From Burkholderia sp. WAC0059 (GTDB lineage: Bacteria; Pseudomonadota; Gammaproteobacteria; Burkholderiales; Burkholderiaceae): a stretch of DNA of 64,000 nt. Of the stretch, positions 1 to 9,318 are shown piece after piece. The notes beneath the pieces were generated by a model. That model did no database searches. It saw nothing but the letters and a program-made list of their open reading frames with translations, and was not told the DNA's origin. The stretch spans positions 62,001 to 126,000 of the forward strand of contig NZ_PNEO01000015.1 in the NCBI RefSeq assembly GCF_002870125.1. Reading direction: 5' to 3'. The number at the start of each line of letters is the position of its first letter. The first letter of the stretch is position 1. The position numbers and the translations under genes are program-made.

Positions 1-924
1 TTGGCCGGCGTGGCGCTGAACCGCTATCCGGCGCCGCGTCCGGAGGCGCTGATCGCGAAGCTCCGGCACGCGATGGGCGTGCCGCCCGGCTGCGACCTGC
101 TGCTCGGCAACGGCTCCGACGAGATCATCAACATGATCACGGTCGCGTGCGCGAAGCCGGGCGCCACCGTGCTCGCGCCCGTGCCCACGTTCGTGATCTA
201 CCAGATGGCGGCGAAGTTCGCGCAGGCCGGCTTCGTCGGCGTGCCGCTGGCCGCCGATTTCACGCTCGACGTCGACGCGATGCTGGCCGCCATTGCCGAG
301 CATCGGCCCGCCGTGATCTGGCTCGCGTATCCGAACAACCCGACCGGCACGCTGTTCGATGACGGCGCGATCGAGCGCATCGTCGCGGCGGCGTCGCACA
401 GCCTCGTCGTGATCGACGAGGCGTACCAGCCGTTTGCGGGGCAAAGCTGGATGGCGCGCGTGGACGACTTCGACAACGTCGTCGTGATGCGCACGATGTC
501 CAAGCTCGGGCTCGCCGGCATCCGCCTCGGTTATCTCGCCGGGCGGCCCGCCTGGCTCAACGAGTTCGACAAGGTGCGCCCGCCGTACAACGTGAACGTG
601 CTGACTCAGGCCGCGGCCGATTTTCTGCTCGACCACCTCGACGTGCTCGACGCCCAGGCGGCGCTGCTGCGCGAGGAGCGCGAGCGGCTCGCGGCGGCGG
701 TCGCGCAGTTGCCGGGCGCGCAGGTGTTCGCGAGCGCCGGCAATTTCCTGCTCGTGCGCGTGCCCGATGCGTCGGCGGTGTTCGAGACGCTCCTGTCGGC
801 CCGGGTGCTGATCAAAAACGTGAGTAAAATGCACCCATTGCTGGCCAATTGCGTGCGTCTGACGGTAGGCGCGCCCGACGAAAACGGGCAATTGCTGGCG
901 GCGCTCCGGCTCGTGCTGCACTGA
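1..924 (+). CDS. hisC: Histidinol-phosphate aminotransferase, 5'-truncated by window edge
   Basis: PLP enzyme of histidine synthesis that converts imidazole-acetol phosphate plus glutamate into histidinol phosphate. The open frame runs from the first base, so the N-terminus lies outside; 307 codons are visible against about 355 in the family. Seen: the LGNGSDEII segment, the NNPTGTLF segment, an Asp-Glu-Ala-Tyr cofactor motif near residue 140 and the Schiff-base lysine in MSKLGLAG (visible residue 168), followed by an Arg-rich phosphate-binding stretch. It heads the his genes that follow on the same strand, 121 bases before hisB. Fold type I aminotransferases are a broad family, but the context settles the assignment. 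Confidence 0.95.
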   Translation: MAGVALNRYPAPRPEALIAKLRHAMGVPPGCDLLLGNGSDEIINMITVACAKPGATVLAPVPTFVIYQMAAKFAQAGFVGVPLAADFTLDVDAMLAAIAEHRPAVIWLAYPNNPTGTLFDDGAIERIVAAASHSLVVIDEAYQPFAGQSWMARVDDFDNVVVMRTMSKLGLAGIRLGYLAGRPAWLNEFDKVRPPYNVNVLTQAAADFLLDHLDVLDAQAALLREERERLAAAVAQLPGAQVFASAGNFLLVRVPDASAVFETLLSARVLIKNVSKMHPLLANCVRLTVGAPDENGQLLAALRLVLH

Positions 925-1045
925 ATCCGGATCGCCATGCCGGCGGCGAATGCGCTGCCGGCGGTTTTCTCCCCACTCAAACCCTGTTACGACGTACGAC
1001 GGGAATTAACGACGGGCGCTATCGGCCCGGTTGAAGGAATTTGCC

Positions 1046-1633
1046 ATGCGCGTCGCGCAAGTCGTTCGCAACACCAGCGAAACGCAAATCCGCGTGAAGA
1101 TCAATCTGGACGGCACCGGCGAGCAGAAGCTCGCGACCGGCGTGCCGTTCTTCGACCACATGCTCGACCAGATCGCGCGACATGGTCTGATCGATCTGGA
1201 CATCGAGGCGCATGGCGACCTGCATATCGACGACCATCACACGGTCGAGGACGTCGGCATCACGCTCGGCCAGGCCGTGGCGCAGGCCGTCGGCGACAAG
1301 AAGGGCATCCGCCGCTACGGGCACGCCTACGTGCCGCTCGACGAGGCGCTCTCGCGCGTCGTCGTCGACTTCTCGGGCCGCCCCGGCCTCGAATTCCACG
1401 TGCCGTTCACGCGCGCGCGCATCGGCTCGTTCGACGTGGACCTGTCGATCGAGTTTTTCCGCGGTTTCGTGAACCACGCGGGCGTCACGCTGCATATCGA
1501 CAACCTGCGCGGCCTGAATGCCCATCACCAGATGGAGACTGTGTTCAAGGCGTTCGGCCGGGCGCTGCGGATGGCGGTCGAGCTCGACGGGCGGGCCGCG
1601 GGGCAGATTCCGTCGACGAAAGGCAGCCTGTAA
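1046..1633 (+). CDS. hisB: Imidazoleglycerol-phosphate dehydratase
   Basis: Cytoplasmic Mn-dependent dehydratase of histidine synthesis, turning imidazole glycerol phosphate into imidazole acetol phosphate. 195 residues, the normal length for a monofunctional HisB. Metal-binding motifs are visible: [13 protein letters not shown] near residue 35, [11 protein letters not shown] near 65 and the second HH pair ([13 protein letters not shown]) near 160. I start at ATG 1046, preceded by GAAGGAA at 1033-1039; the frame stays open to a TTG at 1031, which would overlap that Shine-Dalgarno sequence. No phosphatase domain is fused, unlike in enterobacteria. Confidence 0.96.
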   Translation: MRVAQVVRNTSETQIRVKINLDGTGEQKLATGVPFFDHMLDQIARHGLIDLDIEAHGDLHIDDHHTVEDVGITLGQAVAQAVGDKKGIRRYGHAYVPLDEALSRVVVDFSGRPGLEFHVPFTRARIGSFDVDLSIEFFRGFVNHAGVTLHIDNLRGLNAHHQMETVFKAFGRALRMAVELDGRAAGQIPSTKGSL

Positions 1634-1915
1634 CCCGAGGGGATCGCGCCGGACCGAAACGACGCCGGATCGAAGGAACGCTCGCGGATGGCCGCGCGGA
1701 CATTTTGTCGCGGACCCTGCGGCGGCGCGGGGCGCGCCGGGACGTATCCGGCGCCCGACAGGCGGAGTTGGGGCTTCGTCCCGCGGCGGCGGATACGCCC
1801 GATGCCCGGCCGCGAGGCCAGGCGACGGAACGGTAAACGGATACGAGTGGACGGTCCACGGTACGCGACAGTGCCGGCGGACCAGCAACGGCGGGGCCTT
1901 TGGGCCCGATTCGAA

Positions 1916-2557
1916 ATGAAGACTTCAATTGCGATTGTGGATTACGGGATGGGCAACCTGCGCTCGGTGGCCCAGGCGCTTCGGCATGCCGAGCCGGAGG
2001 CGGACGTGGCGATCGTCGACCGGCCCGAGGCGATTCGCGCGGCCGACCGCGTCGTGCTGCCCGGCCAGGGTGCGATGCCCGACTGCATGCGCAGCCTTGC
2101 CGAATCGGGCCTGCAGGACGCCGTGGTCGAGGCCTCGCGCAGCAAGCCGCTGATGGGCGTCTGCGTGGGCGAGCAGATGCTGTTCGACTGGAGCGCCGAG
2201 GGCGACACGCGCGGGCTGGGCCTCTTGCCCGGCAAGGTGGTCCGCTTCGAGCTGGACGGCCGGCTCCAGGACGACGGCTCGCGTTTCAAGGTGCCGCAGA
2301 TGGGCTGGAACGCGGTGCGCCAGACGCGGCCGCACGCGCTCTGGGAGGGCGTGCCGGACGGCAGCCACTTCTATTTCGTGCACAGCTATTACGTGGTGCC
2401 CGACGAGGCCGCGCACACGGTGGGAGAAACCCCGTACGGCGCGTTCTTTACCTCGGCGGTGGCGCGGGATAACATCTTCGCCACCCAATTCCACCCGGAA
2501 AAGAGCGCCGCGACAGGGTTGCGCGTCTATCGCAACTTCGTGCACTGGAACCCCTGA
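1916..2557 (+). CDS. hisH: Imidazole glycerol phosphate synthase, glutaminase subunit
   Basis: Class I glutamine amidotransferase that supplies ammonia to HisF for ring closure to imidazole glycerol phosphate. 213 residues. The catalytic triad is visible: nucleophile Cys83 in GVCVGEQM and His193/Glu195 in QFHPEKS. The N-terminal [12 protein letters not shown] motif is typical. ATG 1916 is the first start that gives this conserved N-terminus; the frame is open upstream but those codons look non-coding. About 280 bases without a gene separate it from hisB. Confidence 0.96.
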   Translation: MKTSIAIVDYGMGNLRSVAQALRHAEPEADVAIVDRPEAIRAADRVVLPGQGAMPDCMRSLAESGLQDAVVEASRSKPLMGVCVGEQMLFDWSAEGDTRGLGLLPGKVVRFELDGRLQDDGSRFKVPQMGWNAVRQTRPHALWEGVPDGSHFYFVHSYYVVPDEAAHTVGETPYGAFFTSAVARDNIFATQFHPEKSAATGLRVYRNFVHWNP

Positions 2558-2749
2558 CATTCCCGAATCGCGCCGGGTCGGCGACGGTCGCGCGGCGCGT
2601 TTCGCCTTGCGGCCTCGGCCATCCGGACCCGATTTGTGCGCGCAAGAGCGCCGAAAGAGTTGTACTAAACTAGCGAAACGGCAGCGGATCGGGCTCTTTT
2701 TCCCGTGCGGCCGTCCGAAACCAACCCTCCCAGACAACACCCGATTGCT

Positions 2750-3502
2750 ATGCTGCTGATTCCGGCCATCGATCTCAAAGACGGTCACTGCGTGCGCCTC
2801 AAACAGGGCGATATGGACCAGGCGACGATTTTCTCCGAGGAACCGGCGGCCATGGCCCGACACTGGGTCGAGCGCGGGGCGCGGCGTCTGCATCTGGTGG
2901 ACCTGAACGGCGCGTTCGCAGGCAAGCCGAGGAACGAAGAGGCGATTCGCGAGATCATCGCGGAAGTCGGCGACGAAATTCCGATCCAGTTGGGCGGCGG
3001 CATCCGCGATCTGGACACGATCGAGCGCTACCTCGACGACGGGCTTTCGTACGTGATCATCGGCACGGCGGCGGTGAAGAACCCGGGTTTCCTCCAGGAG
3101 GCCTGCACGGCGTTCGGCGGGCACATCATCGTCGGGCTCGACGCGAAGGACGGCAAGGTGGCCACGGACGGCTGGAGCAAGCTGACGGGCCACGAGGTCG
3201 TCGACCTCGCGCGCAAGTTCGAGGACTACGGCGTCGAGTCGGTCATCTACACCGACATCGGTCGCGACGGCATGCTCAAGGGCATCAACATCGAGGCCAC
3301 GGTGCGCCTCGCGCGCGCCGTGAAGATTCCGGTGATCGCGAGCGGCGGGCTCTCGAATCTGGCCGATATCGACGCGCTCTGCGAGGTCGAGGACGAAGGC
3401 ATCGAGGGCGTGATTTGCGGCCGCGCGATCTATTCGGGCGACCTCGACTTTTCCGCGGCGCAGACCCGCGCGGACAGCCTGCGCGAGTCCGACGACGCCT
3501 GA
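2750..3502 (+). CDS. hisA: ProFAR isomerase
   Basis: (Beta-alpha)8 barrel isomerase acting on ProFAR, the fourth step of histidine synthesis. 250 residues. Seen: [11 protein letters not shown] with the catalytic Asp at the N-terminus, LGGGIRD with a phosphate-binding loop near residue 84, the second catalytic Asp in YTDIGRDGM near 170 and the second phosphate loop VIASGGLSN near 200. Sequence and size parallel HisF downstream, as expected for these related barrels. Start at ATG 2750 gives the canonical N-terminus; an earlier in-frame start at 2705 would add an atypical 15-residue extension. Confidence 0.96.
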   Translation: MLLIPAIDLKDGHCVRLKQGDMDQATIFSEEPAAMARHWVERGARRLHLVDLNGAFAGKPRNEEAIREIIAEVGDEIPIQLGGGIRDLDTIERYLDDGLSYVIIGTAAVKNPGFLQEACTAFGGHIIVGLDAKDGKVATDGWSKLTGHEVVDLARKFEDYGVESVIYTDIGRDGMLKGINIEATVRLARAVKIPVIASGGLSNLADIDALCEVEDEGIEGVICGRAIYSGDLDFSAAQTRADSLRESDDA

Positions 3503-3642
3503 AAACAACGCTGCGCGCCGGCGCCGGTTGCCGCCGGGGCATCCTGCGCCGGGCGCGACGCAGACGGTGCGTCATGCCGCGGTGGGCGCGCGAAAACTGG
3601 AACGGCCGCCGCAATACGGCGCCGGCTACTACTGGCAACATC

Positions 3643-4422
3643 ATGGCTCTGGCTAAACGCATCATCCCCTGCCTCGACGTGACCGCGGGGCGGGTCGTCA
3701 AGGGCGTCAACTTCGTCGAACTGCGCGACGCCGGCGACCCCGTGGAGATCGCGCGGCGCTACGACGAGCAGGGCGCCGACGAACTGACCTTTCTCGACAT
3801 CACCGCGACCTCCGACCAGCGCGACCTGATCCTGCCGATCATCGAGTCGGTCGCCTCCCAGGTGTTCATTCCGCTCACGGTCGGCGGCGGCGTGCGTGCG
3901 GTCGAGGACGTCCGGCGCCTGCTCAATGCCGGCGCGGACAAGATCAGCATGAATTCGTCGGCGGTCGCGAATCCGCAGCTCGTGCGCGACGCGGCCGACA
4001 AGTACGGCTCGCAGTGCATCGTCGTCGCGATCGACGCGAAACGCGCGGCGGACGACGGCGAGAACGGCGCGCCGCGCTGGGAAGTCTTCACGCACGGCGG
4101 CCGCAAGGCGACCGGGCTCGATGCCGTGCAGTGGGCGCGTCGCATGGCCGAACTCGGCGCGGGCGAGATCCTGCTCACGAGCATGGATCGCGACGGCACG
4201 AAGAGCGGCTTCGATCTCGCGCTCACGCGCGCCGTGTCGGACGCCGTGCCGGTGCCCGTCATCGCGTCGGGCGGCGTCGGCTCGCTCCAGCATCTGGCCG
4301 ACGGCATCGTGGAAGGCCATGCCGATGCGGTGCTGGCGGCGAGCATCTTCCACTACGGCGAGCACACGGTCGGCGAGGCCAAGCGCTTCATGGCCCAACA
4401 GGGCATTTCGGTGAGGTTGTGA
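3643..4422 (+). CDS. hisF: Imidazole glycerol phosphate synthase, cyclase subunit
   Basis: Synthase subunit that joins with HisH and converts PRFAR plus ammonia to imidazole glycerol phosphate and AICAR. 259 residues. Diagnostic motifs: [17 protein letters not shown] with the catalytic Asp near residue 11, VGGGVR near 83, the second catalytic Asp in [12 protein letters not shown] near 135 and VIASGGVGS near 205. Start at ATG 3643. The stop codon is one base before the GTG start of hisI, so the two are almost certainly translationally coupled. Confidence 0.97.
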   Translation: MALAKRIIPCLDVTAGRVVKGVNFVELRDAGDPVEIARRYDEQGADELTFLDITATSDQRDLILPIIESVASQVFIPLTVGGGVRAVEDVRRLLNAGADKISMNSSAVANPQLVRDAADKYGSQCIVVAIDAKRAADDGENGAPRWEVFTHGGRKATGLDAVQWARRMAELGAGEILLTSMDRDGTKSGFDLALTRAVSDAVPVPVIASGGVGSLQHLADGIVEGHADAVLAASIFHYGEHTVGEAKRFMAQQGISVRL

Positions 4423-4423
4423 C

Positions 4424-4831
4424 GTGACGGATACGGCAGGAACCTGGCTCGACCGGGTCAACTGGGACGCGAACGGGCTCGTGCCCGTCATCGCGCAGGA
4501 AGCGGCTTCGGGCGACGTGCTGATGTTCGCGTGGATGAACCGCGAGGCGCTCGCGAAGACGGTCGAAACCGGCCGCGCCGTGTATTTCTCGCGCTCGCGC
4601 AAGCGGCTCTGGTTCAAGGGCGAAGAGTCCGGCCACGTGCAGCACGTGCATGAAATCCGGCTCGACTGCGACGAGGACGTCGTGCTGCTCAAGGTCGAGC
4701 AGGTGTCCGGCATCGCGTGCCATACGGGCCGCCACTCGTGCTTCTTCCAGAAATTCGAAGGCACGGCCGACGACGGCGAATGGGTTGCCGTCGATCCCGT
4801 GCTGAAAGACCCCGAACACATCTACAAATGA
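4424..4831 (+). CDS. hisI: Phosphoribosyl-AMP cyclohydrolase
   Basis: Zn/Mg-dependent hydrolase opening the purine ring of phosphoribosyl-AMP in the third step of histidine synthesis. 135 residues, monofunctional. Seen: WMNREAL near residue 40, [17 protein letters not shown] near 56, the acidic metal motif LDCDED near 86 and the cysteine pair in [13 protein letters not shown] near 105. It uses a GTG start one base after the hisF stop and ends in an ATGA overlap with hisE, whereas many bacteria fuse hisI and hisE. Confidence 0.96.
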   Translation: MTDTAGTWLDRVNWDANGLVPVIAQEAASGDVLMFAWMNREALAKTVETGRAVYFSRSRKRLWFKGEESGHVQHVHEIRLDCDEDVVLLKVEQVSGIACHTGRHSCFFQKFEGTADDGEWVAVDPVLKDPEHIYK

Positions 4832-5202
4832 CGCAATCGACTGAGCCTCTCCACGATACGCTGCAGCGCCTCGCCGCGGTGATCGACAGCCGCCGGGGCG
4901 GCGATCCCGACGCTTCGTACGTCGCGCGCCTCTTTCACAAGGGCGACGACGCGGTGCTGAAGAAGATCGGCGAGGAAGCCACGGAAGTCGTGCTGGCGGC
5001 GAAGGACGTGCGCCAGGGCGGCGCGCCGTCGAGCCTCGTCGGCGAGATGGCGGATCTCTGGTTCCACTGTCTCGTGGCGCTTTCGCACTTCGGCCTGAGC
5101 CCGGCCGACGTGCTGGCCGAACTCGAGCGCCGCGAGGGACTTTCGGGGCTCGAGGAAAAGGCCTTGCGCAAGCGCCGCGAGCGCGAGCAGAACGGCGACT
5201 GA
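4828..5202 (+). CDS. hisE: Phosphoribosyl-ATP pyrophosphatase
   Basis: MazG-like all-alpha hydrolase that removes pyrophosphate from phosphoribosyl-ATP, the second step of the pathway. 124 residues. The family signature [16 protein letters not shown] near residue 45 and the second metal-binding EMADLWFH near 74 are both present. ATG 4828 overlaps the hisI stop by four bases (ATGA), so I reject the open frame that starts at 4717 inside hisI. The C-terminus is a charged Lys/Arg/Glu tail. It is the last his gene in the window. Confidence 0.95.
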   Translation: MTQSTEPLHDTLQRLAAVIDSRRGGDPDASYVARLFHKGDDAVLKKIGEEATEVVLAAKDVRQGGAPSSLVGEMADLWFHCLVALSHFGLSPADVLAELERREGLSGLEEKALRKRREREQNGD

Positions 5203-5263
5203 CGCGTGCGCCGCCCGGCCGGGCGGTTCCGTGCGCCGGTCGCCCCGATCGGGAGATGCACGC

Positions 5264-5656
5264 ATGTCCATGTCCGGCAGATTCACGCCCCCTCCGTACC
5301 CGGATGCCGCCGAGGCCGACCGGCAACGCGGCCTGCGCACGCTCACCCACGTCCTCTATGCGCTCTACGCCGTGTACTGGCTGACGGGCGGCCTGTCGGT
5401 GCTGGTGGCCATCATCGTCAACTACGTGAAGCGCGCCGACGTGGCCGGCACGCCGTACGAGGCCCACTTCGCCTGGCAGATCCGCACGTTCTGGCTGGGC
5501 CTTGCCGGCCACCTGATCGGCGTCGCGCTGTTTTTCGTGGTGATCGGCATTCCCATCCTGTGGGCTGTCGCGATCTGGACGTTGTACCGTATCATCAAGG
5601 GCTGGCTGTATCTGTACGACAGCAAGCCGCTGCCGAACCCGCGCGGGTGGTTTTGA
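5264..5656 (+). CDS. DUF4870/Tic20-like small membrane protein
   Basis: 130-residue inner-membrane protein with about three hydrophobic segments: near residues 27-50 (includes LYALYAVYWLTGG), 75-97 (WLGLAGHLIGVALFFVV) and 100-120. The arrangement and the IIKGWLYLY end resemble the DUF4870 family often found downstream of hisE in Burkholderiales. Start ATG 5264 follows GGGAG at 5251-5255. No biochemical role is known to me. It is probably read with the his genes, 61 bases after hisE. Confidence 0.75.
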   Translation: MSMSGRFTPPPYPDAAEADRQRGLRTLTHVLYALYAVYWLTGGLSVLVAIIVNYVKRADVAGTPYEAHFAWQIRTFWLGLAGHLIGVALFFVVIGIPILWAVAIWTLYRIIKGWLYLYDSKPLPNPRGWF

Positions 5657-5743
5657 AGCCGCTTTTCACCGCTTCGAGACTCGCTCCTTCACGGTTTTCC
5701 GCGCGTCCGAGTCCCGTTGCACGCCTCGCGTGCGAGGAGCACG

Positions 5744-6121
5744 ATGAGTACCATGAGCCACGACCGCAGCACCTGTCTTTTCTGCAAGATCGCCGACGGC
5801 GACATTCCGGCTACCCGGGTCTACGAGGACGACGAATTCGTCGCGTTCCGCGACATCCGCCCGGCGGCCGAAACCCACGTGCTCGTCATTCCGCGCCAGC
5901 ACATCGCCACGCTCTCCGACTGCGGCGAAAGCGAAGCGCCGCTGCTTGGTAGAATGCTCGTGCTGGTGGCGCGCCTTGCCAAAGAGCTCGGCGTGGCGTA
6001 CACGGGCGGCGATACCGGCTTTCGCACGGTCGTGAACACGGGCCCGGGCGGCGGACAGGAGGTTTATCACCTGCACGCGCATCTGCTGGCCGGGCCGCGT
6101 CCGTGGCAGCGGATGGGCTGA
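5744..6121 (+). CDS. HIT family hydrolase (HinT-like)
   Basis: Small cytoplasmic nucleotide hydrolase or transferase of the histidine triad superfamily, related to purine nucleoside phosphoramidases. 125 residues. The N-terminal CLFCKIADGDIP zinc/structural motif is near residue 10 and the catalytic HxHxH triad YHLHAHLLAG sits near residue 110. Start chosen at ATG 5744 behind GAGGAGC (5733-5739) rather than the upstream in-frame ATG at 5717. It lies between the his genes and tatA, a common Burkholderiales arrangement. Confidence 0.9.
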   Translation: MSTMSHDRSTCLFCKIADGDIPATRVYEDDEFVAFRDIRPAAETHVLVIPRQHIATLSDCGESEAPLLGRMLVLVARLAKELGVAYTGGDTGFRTVVNTGPGGGQEVYHLHAHLLAGPRPWQRMG

Positions 6122-6188
6122 CGCGCGAAGCGCACGGAATTGACGGCCCGTTGCATTTCCGCGAGACGCGGCGGAGCGCACGGGCACG

Positions 6189-6234
6189 AAAAACGCCGCG
6201 TCCGGGGCCGGACGCAGGGCGGACACGTTTTTTG
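6189..6234 (+). terminator. Possible terminator between HIT gene and tatA
   Basis: A GC-rich 7-bp hairpin (GCGTCCG / CGGACGC) is flanked by AAAACG upstream and CGTTTTTT downstream, which could extend the pairing. The T-run starts a dozen bases after the hairpin, so this is not a classic intrinsic terminator. It may separate the his-HIT transcript from the tat operon. Confidence 0.35.
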
Positions 6235-6277
6235 CCGCAGGGCAGCAGGGCGGCGGGGTTAATGGAGATTGTTGATC

Positions 6278-6520
6278 ATGGGTTCGTTTAGCATTTGGCA
6301 TTGGCTGATCGTTCTGTTGATCGTGGCGCTCGTGTTCGGCACGAGGAAGCTGCGCAACATCGGCAGCGATCTGGGCGGTGCGGTCAAGGGTTTCAAGGAA
6401 GGCATGCGCGACAGCGAGGCGGCCGATACGTCGGCGCAAAAGCGCGAACTGGCGGCGAATGCCGACGCGGTGGACGTCGACGCGAAGGAAAAGGACGCGC
6501 ATACCAACGACGCGCACTGA
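6278..6520 (+). CDS. tatA: Twin-arginine translocase subunit TatA
   Basis: Pore-forming subunit of the Tat system, which exports folded proteins across the inner membrane. 80 residues: a short N-terminal membrane helix ([15 protein letters not shown], residues 6-20), the [23 protein letters not shown] hinge and amphipathic helix (written in the protein from about residue 19), then a charged tail rich in Asp and Ala. ATG 6278 is preceded by ATGGAGA at 6262-6268. First gene of a tatABC operon; the Rieske protein encoded 4 kb downstream is a likely substrate. Confidence 0.95.
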   Translation: MGSFSIWHWLIVLLIVALVFGTRKLRNIGSDLGGAVKGFKEGMRDSEAADTSAQKRELAANADAVDVDAKEKDAHTNDAH

Positions 6521-6564
6521 GCCGGTTTTCTCCCCCTATCGCGAGCTGACGGAAACTCCCATTC

Positions 6565-7155
6565 ATGCTGGATCTGGGTCTCACCAAGATGGCGTTGATC
6601 GGCGTGGTCGCGCTGGTCGTACTCGGGCCGGAGCGGCTGCCGCGCGTGGCGCGCACGGCCGGCGCACTGTTTGGCCGCGCGCAGCGCTACATCAACGACG
6701 TCAAGGCGGAAGTGACGCGCGAAATCGAAATGGACGAGCTGCGTCGCATGAAGACCGAATTCGAGCAGGCGGCGCACAACGTCGAGAACACGGTCCACGA
6801 CAACCTGCGCAAGCAGGAGACGGAACTGAACGAAGCGTGGAACGCGGGCACGTCGATTTCGCCGGGCATGCCGGGGACGCCGGGCAACCTGATGCCGGCG
6901 TATCCCGATGCGCTCGCCGGCCCGGGCGTCGCGGAACCGGTGGCGTCGTGGCGCGCGGGCGGGAACGTCAACGGGAGCGGCAGCGGCGCGGCCGCGACGA
7001 CTCGGGCCACGCGCCGGAACTGGCGCGTGAAGCAGACGGCCACGCCGACCTGGTACAAGCGCGCGACGCTGCGCCGTACGCGCGTGCAGTCGGGCGCCGC
7101 GCGCGTCGCGCAGCATACGCCGGCGAGCCTGCGTCGTCCGGTGCGTTTCTTCTGA
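6565..7155 (+). CDS. tatB: Twin-arginine translocase subunit TatB
   Basis: Receptor-complex subunit working with TatC. 196 residues: membrane helix MALIGVVALVVLGPERLP (residues 9-26) with the conserved Glu before the Pro hinge, then a long amphipathic helix (residues 28-95) rich in Arg and Glu. The C-terminal half is low-complexity Gly/Ala/Ser and ends in an Arg-rich stretch with several Thr-Arg-Thr and Thr-Arg-Arg units. The N-terminal third carries the family signal; the tail is not conserved in TatB generally. 44 bases after tatA. Confidence 0.93.
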   Translation: MLDLGLTKMALIGVVALVVLGPERLPRVARTAGALFGRAQRYINDVKAEVTREIEMDELRRMKTEFEQAAHNVENTVHDNLRKQETELNEAWNAGTSISPGMPGTPGNLMPAYPDALAGPGVAEPVASWRAGGNVNGSGSGAAATTRATRRNWRVKQTATPTWYKRATLRRTRVQSGAARVAQHTPASLRRPVRFF

Positions 7156-7189
7156 TGCCGCGCACGATCACATTCAACCGAGGGCCGGT

Positions 7190-7975
7190 GTGAGCGACCC
7201 CCAGCAAAACCAGAACGAAGGCACCGAAGAGACCTTCATTTCCCACCTCGTCGAGTTGCGTGAACGGATTATCCGGGCCGGCGCGTCGGTGATCGTCGTG
7301 TTCGTCGCGCTCGTCTACTGGGCGCCGGACATCTTCCGGCTGCTCGCGCGGCCGCTGATGCAGAACTTGCCGCAAGGCGGCAAGATGATCGTCACCGACG
7401 TGACCGGCTCGTTCTTCGTGCCGATGAAAGTGACGATGCTCGTCGCGTTCGTGATCGCGCTGCCGGTCGTGCTCTACCAGATCTGGGCATTCGTCGCGCC
7501 GGGCCTTTACCAGCACGAGAAGCGGCTCGTCGCGCCGCTCGTCGGCAGCAGCTACGCGCTGTTCCTGTGCGGGATGGCGTTCGCGTACTTCGTCGTGTTT
7601 CCGACCATCTTTCGCGTGATGGCGCACTACAACGCGCCGCTCGGCGCGCAGATGACGACCGACATCAACAACTACCTGAGCTTCGTGCTGACGATGTTCA
7701 TGGCGTTCGGCGTGACGTTCGAGGTGCCGATCGTCGTCGTGCTGCTCGTCCGCATGGGCATTCTGAGCGTGAAGAAGCTCAGGCAGATCCGGCCCTACGT
7801 GGTTGTCGGCGCGTTCATCGTCGCGGCCGTCGTTACGCCGCCCGACGTGTTTTCCCAACTGATCCTCGCGTTGCCGCTCATCGTGCTCTACGAGGCCGGG
7901 ATCATCGCGGCGCGGATTTTCGTCGGCAAGGGCGAGAAAGTGGACGCCGCCGATCACAGCGAGGCGGCCGGCTGA
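7190..7975 (+). CDS. tatC: Twin-arginine translocase subunit TatC
   Basis: Integral membrane receptor for twin-arginine signal peptides. 261 residues with six predicted membrane helices. Family marks: the N-terminal SHLVELRERIIRAG motif, the FVAPGLYQHEKR motif in the first cytoplasmic loop and the AAVVTPPDVFSQ segment near residue 220. I use the GTG start at 7190, 34 bases after tatB and behind CGAGGG (7179-7184). Closes the tatABC operon; an intrinsic terminator follows. Confidence 0.96.
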   Translation: MSDPQQNQNEGTEETFISHLVELRERIIRAGASVIVVFVALVYWAPDIFRLLARPLMQNLPQGGKMIVTDVTGSFFVPMKVTMLVAFVIALPVVLYQIWAFVAPGLYQHEKRLVAPLVGSSYALFLCGMAFAYFVVFPTIFRVMAHYNAPLGAQMTTDINNYLSFVLTMFMAFGVTFEVPIVVVLLVRMGILSVKKLRQIRPYVVVGAFIVAAVVTPPDVFSQLILALPLIVLYEAGIIAARIFVGKGEKVDAADHSEAAG

Positions 7976-8032
7976 GCCGCGGGCCGGGCGGCGGGTTCAG
8001 GACCGGGTTCGGAGCCGGGGTCCAAGGAAAAG

Positions 8033-8055
8033 GCCGCGCAATGCGCGGCTTTTTT
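8033..8055 (+). terminator. Intrinsic terminator after tatC
   Basis: Perfect 7-bp stem GCCGCGC / GCGCGGC (8033-8039 with 8043-8049), three-base loop, then six T. It sits between the convergent tatC and protease genes and, read in reverse, has CCTTTTCC after the stem, so it may stop both transcripts. Confidence 0.85.
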
Positions 8056-8078
8056 CATTCTTCCCCGTGCATCGACGG

Positions 8079-9299
8079 CTAACCTCCGCCGCCGTCATCC
8101 TCGTCGCCTTCGTCCTCGTCGGTCTGTTTCGGCGGCGGCGGGCGCTTGCCGATGATCACGTCGATGTCGAGATCCTGTTTCCGGCGCACGAGATGGACCT
8201 TCGCGTCGGTTCCCGGCTTGATCTGAGCGATGACGTTCAGAAGACGCGTCGTGTCGGTGATGTCCGCGCCGTTGACGCTCAAGAGGACGTCGCCCGGCTT
8301 GATGCCCGCCTTGTCGGCCGGCCCGCCCTGCAGCACGCCCGCGACGATGGCGCCCGAATTCTGGTTCAGGCCGAACGATTCGGCGATTTCGGGCGTGACG
8401 TCCTGCGGCTCGACGCCGATCCAGCCGCGCGTGACGGTGCCCGTCGTGATGATGCTCTCGAGCACGCTGCGCGCGGTCGACACGGGAATGGCGAAGCCGA
8501 TGCCGAGCGAGCCGCCCGAGCGCGAGTAGATCGCGGTATTGATGCCGAGCAGGTTGCCGTAGACATCGACGAGCGCGCCGCCCGAATTGCCGGGGTTGAT
8601 CGGCGCGTCGGTCTGGATGAAGTTCTCGAACGTGTTGATGCCGAGGTGGTTGCGGCCGAGCGCGCTGACGATGCCCATCGTCACCGTCTGGCCGACGCCG
8701 AACGGGTTGCCGATGGCGAGCACGACGTCACCGACGCGCACCCGGTCCATCCGGCCCAGCGTGATGGCGGGCAGGTTCGGCAGGTTGATCTTCAGCACGG
8801 CGAGATCGGTTTCCGGATCGGCGCCGATGACTTTCGCGGTGGTCGTGCGGCCATCGGACAGGGCGATTTCGATTTCGTCCGCGCCGTCGATGACATGCTG
8901 GTTCGTTAGAATGTAGCCTTCCGGGCTTACGATGACACCCGAACCGAGGTTGGTCGCGGGTTGTTCCTGCTGCTGGCGGCCGTGGTTGCGATTGCCGAAG
9001 AAGTAGCGGAAGAGCGGATCGTTCCGGCGCGGGTCGGGCGGCAGCGACCCGTCCTTGCTGGAGAAAATGTTGACGACCGCGGGCATGGCCTTTTGCGCCG
9101 CGTCGGCGTAGGAGTCCGCCGCACGGCCGCCTGCGAGGCCGGGCGCCACTTCCCGCAGCGCGACGATCGGCTCGGCCAACTGCTGTCCGAGCTCCCCCTG
9201 ATGCTGCAGCCACTGCGGCTTGAGCGTCACGACGATGAACATCAGTGCCAGCAGGACCGTCACCGCCTGGGCGAAGAACAGCCAAAAGCGTCTAAGCAT
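8079..9299 (-). CDS. DegS/DegQ-type periplasmic serine protease (one PDZ)
   Basis: Membrane-anchored trypsin-like protease acting in periplasmic quality control or envelope stress signalling. 406 residues: N-terminal membrane anchor (about 8-26), protease domain 70-265 with catalytic His135 (TNQHV), Asp165 (PETDLAVLK) and Ser239 (NPGNSGGAL), and a single PDZ domain about 285-385 (GIKPGDVLLSVNG). One PDZ and an uncleaved anchor favour a DegS-like layout; two PDZ domains would be expected for DegP. The C-terminus is an acidic then all-Gly tail. Its start codon is only 19 bases from the divergent Nif3 gene. Confidence 0.92.
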   Translation of the reverse strand: MLRRFWLFFAQAVTVLLALMFIVVTLKPQWLQHQGELGQQLAEPIVALREVAPGLAGGRAADSYADAAQKAMPAVVNIFSSKDGSLPPDPRRNDPLFRYFFGNRNHGRQQQEQPATNLGSGVIVSPEGYILTNQHVIDGADEIEIALSDGRTTTAKVIGADPETDLAVLKINLPNLPAITLGRMDRVRVGDVVLAIGNPFGVGQTVTMGIVSALGRNHLGINTFENFIQTDAPINPGNSGGALVDVYGNLLGINTAIYSRSGGSLGIGFAIPVSTARSVLESIITTGTVTRGWIGVEPQDVTPEIAESFGLNQNSGAIVAGVLQGGPADKAGIKPGDVLLSVNGADITDTTRLLNVIAQIKPGTDAKVHLVRRKQDLDIDVIIGKRPPPPKQTDEDEGDEDDGGGG

Positions 9300-9318
9300 C
9301 TGAAGACAAGGGGTTTAT

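Noticed and set aside
1634..1915. Open frame from 1688 as an N-terminal extension of hisH
   Set aside because: The added 76 residues are Arg/Gly-rich shadow; HisH begins with IVDYGMGN near its N-terminus.
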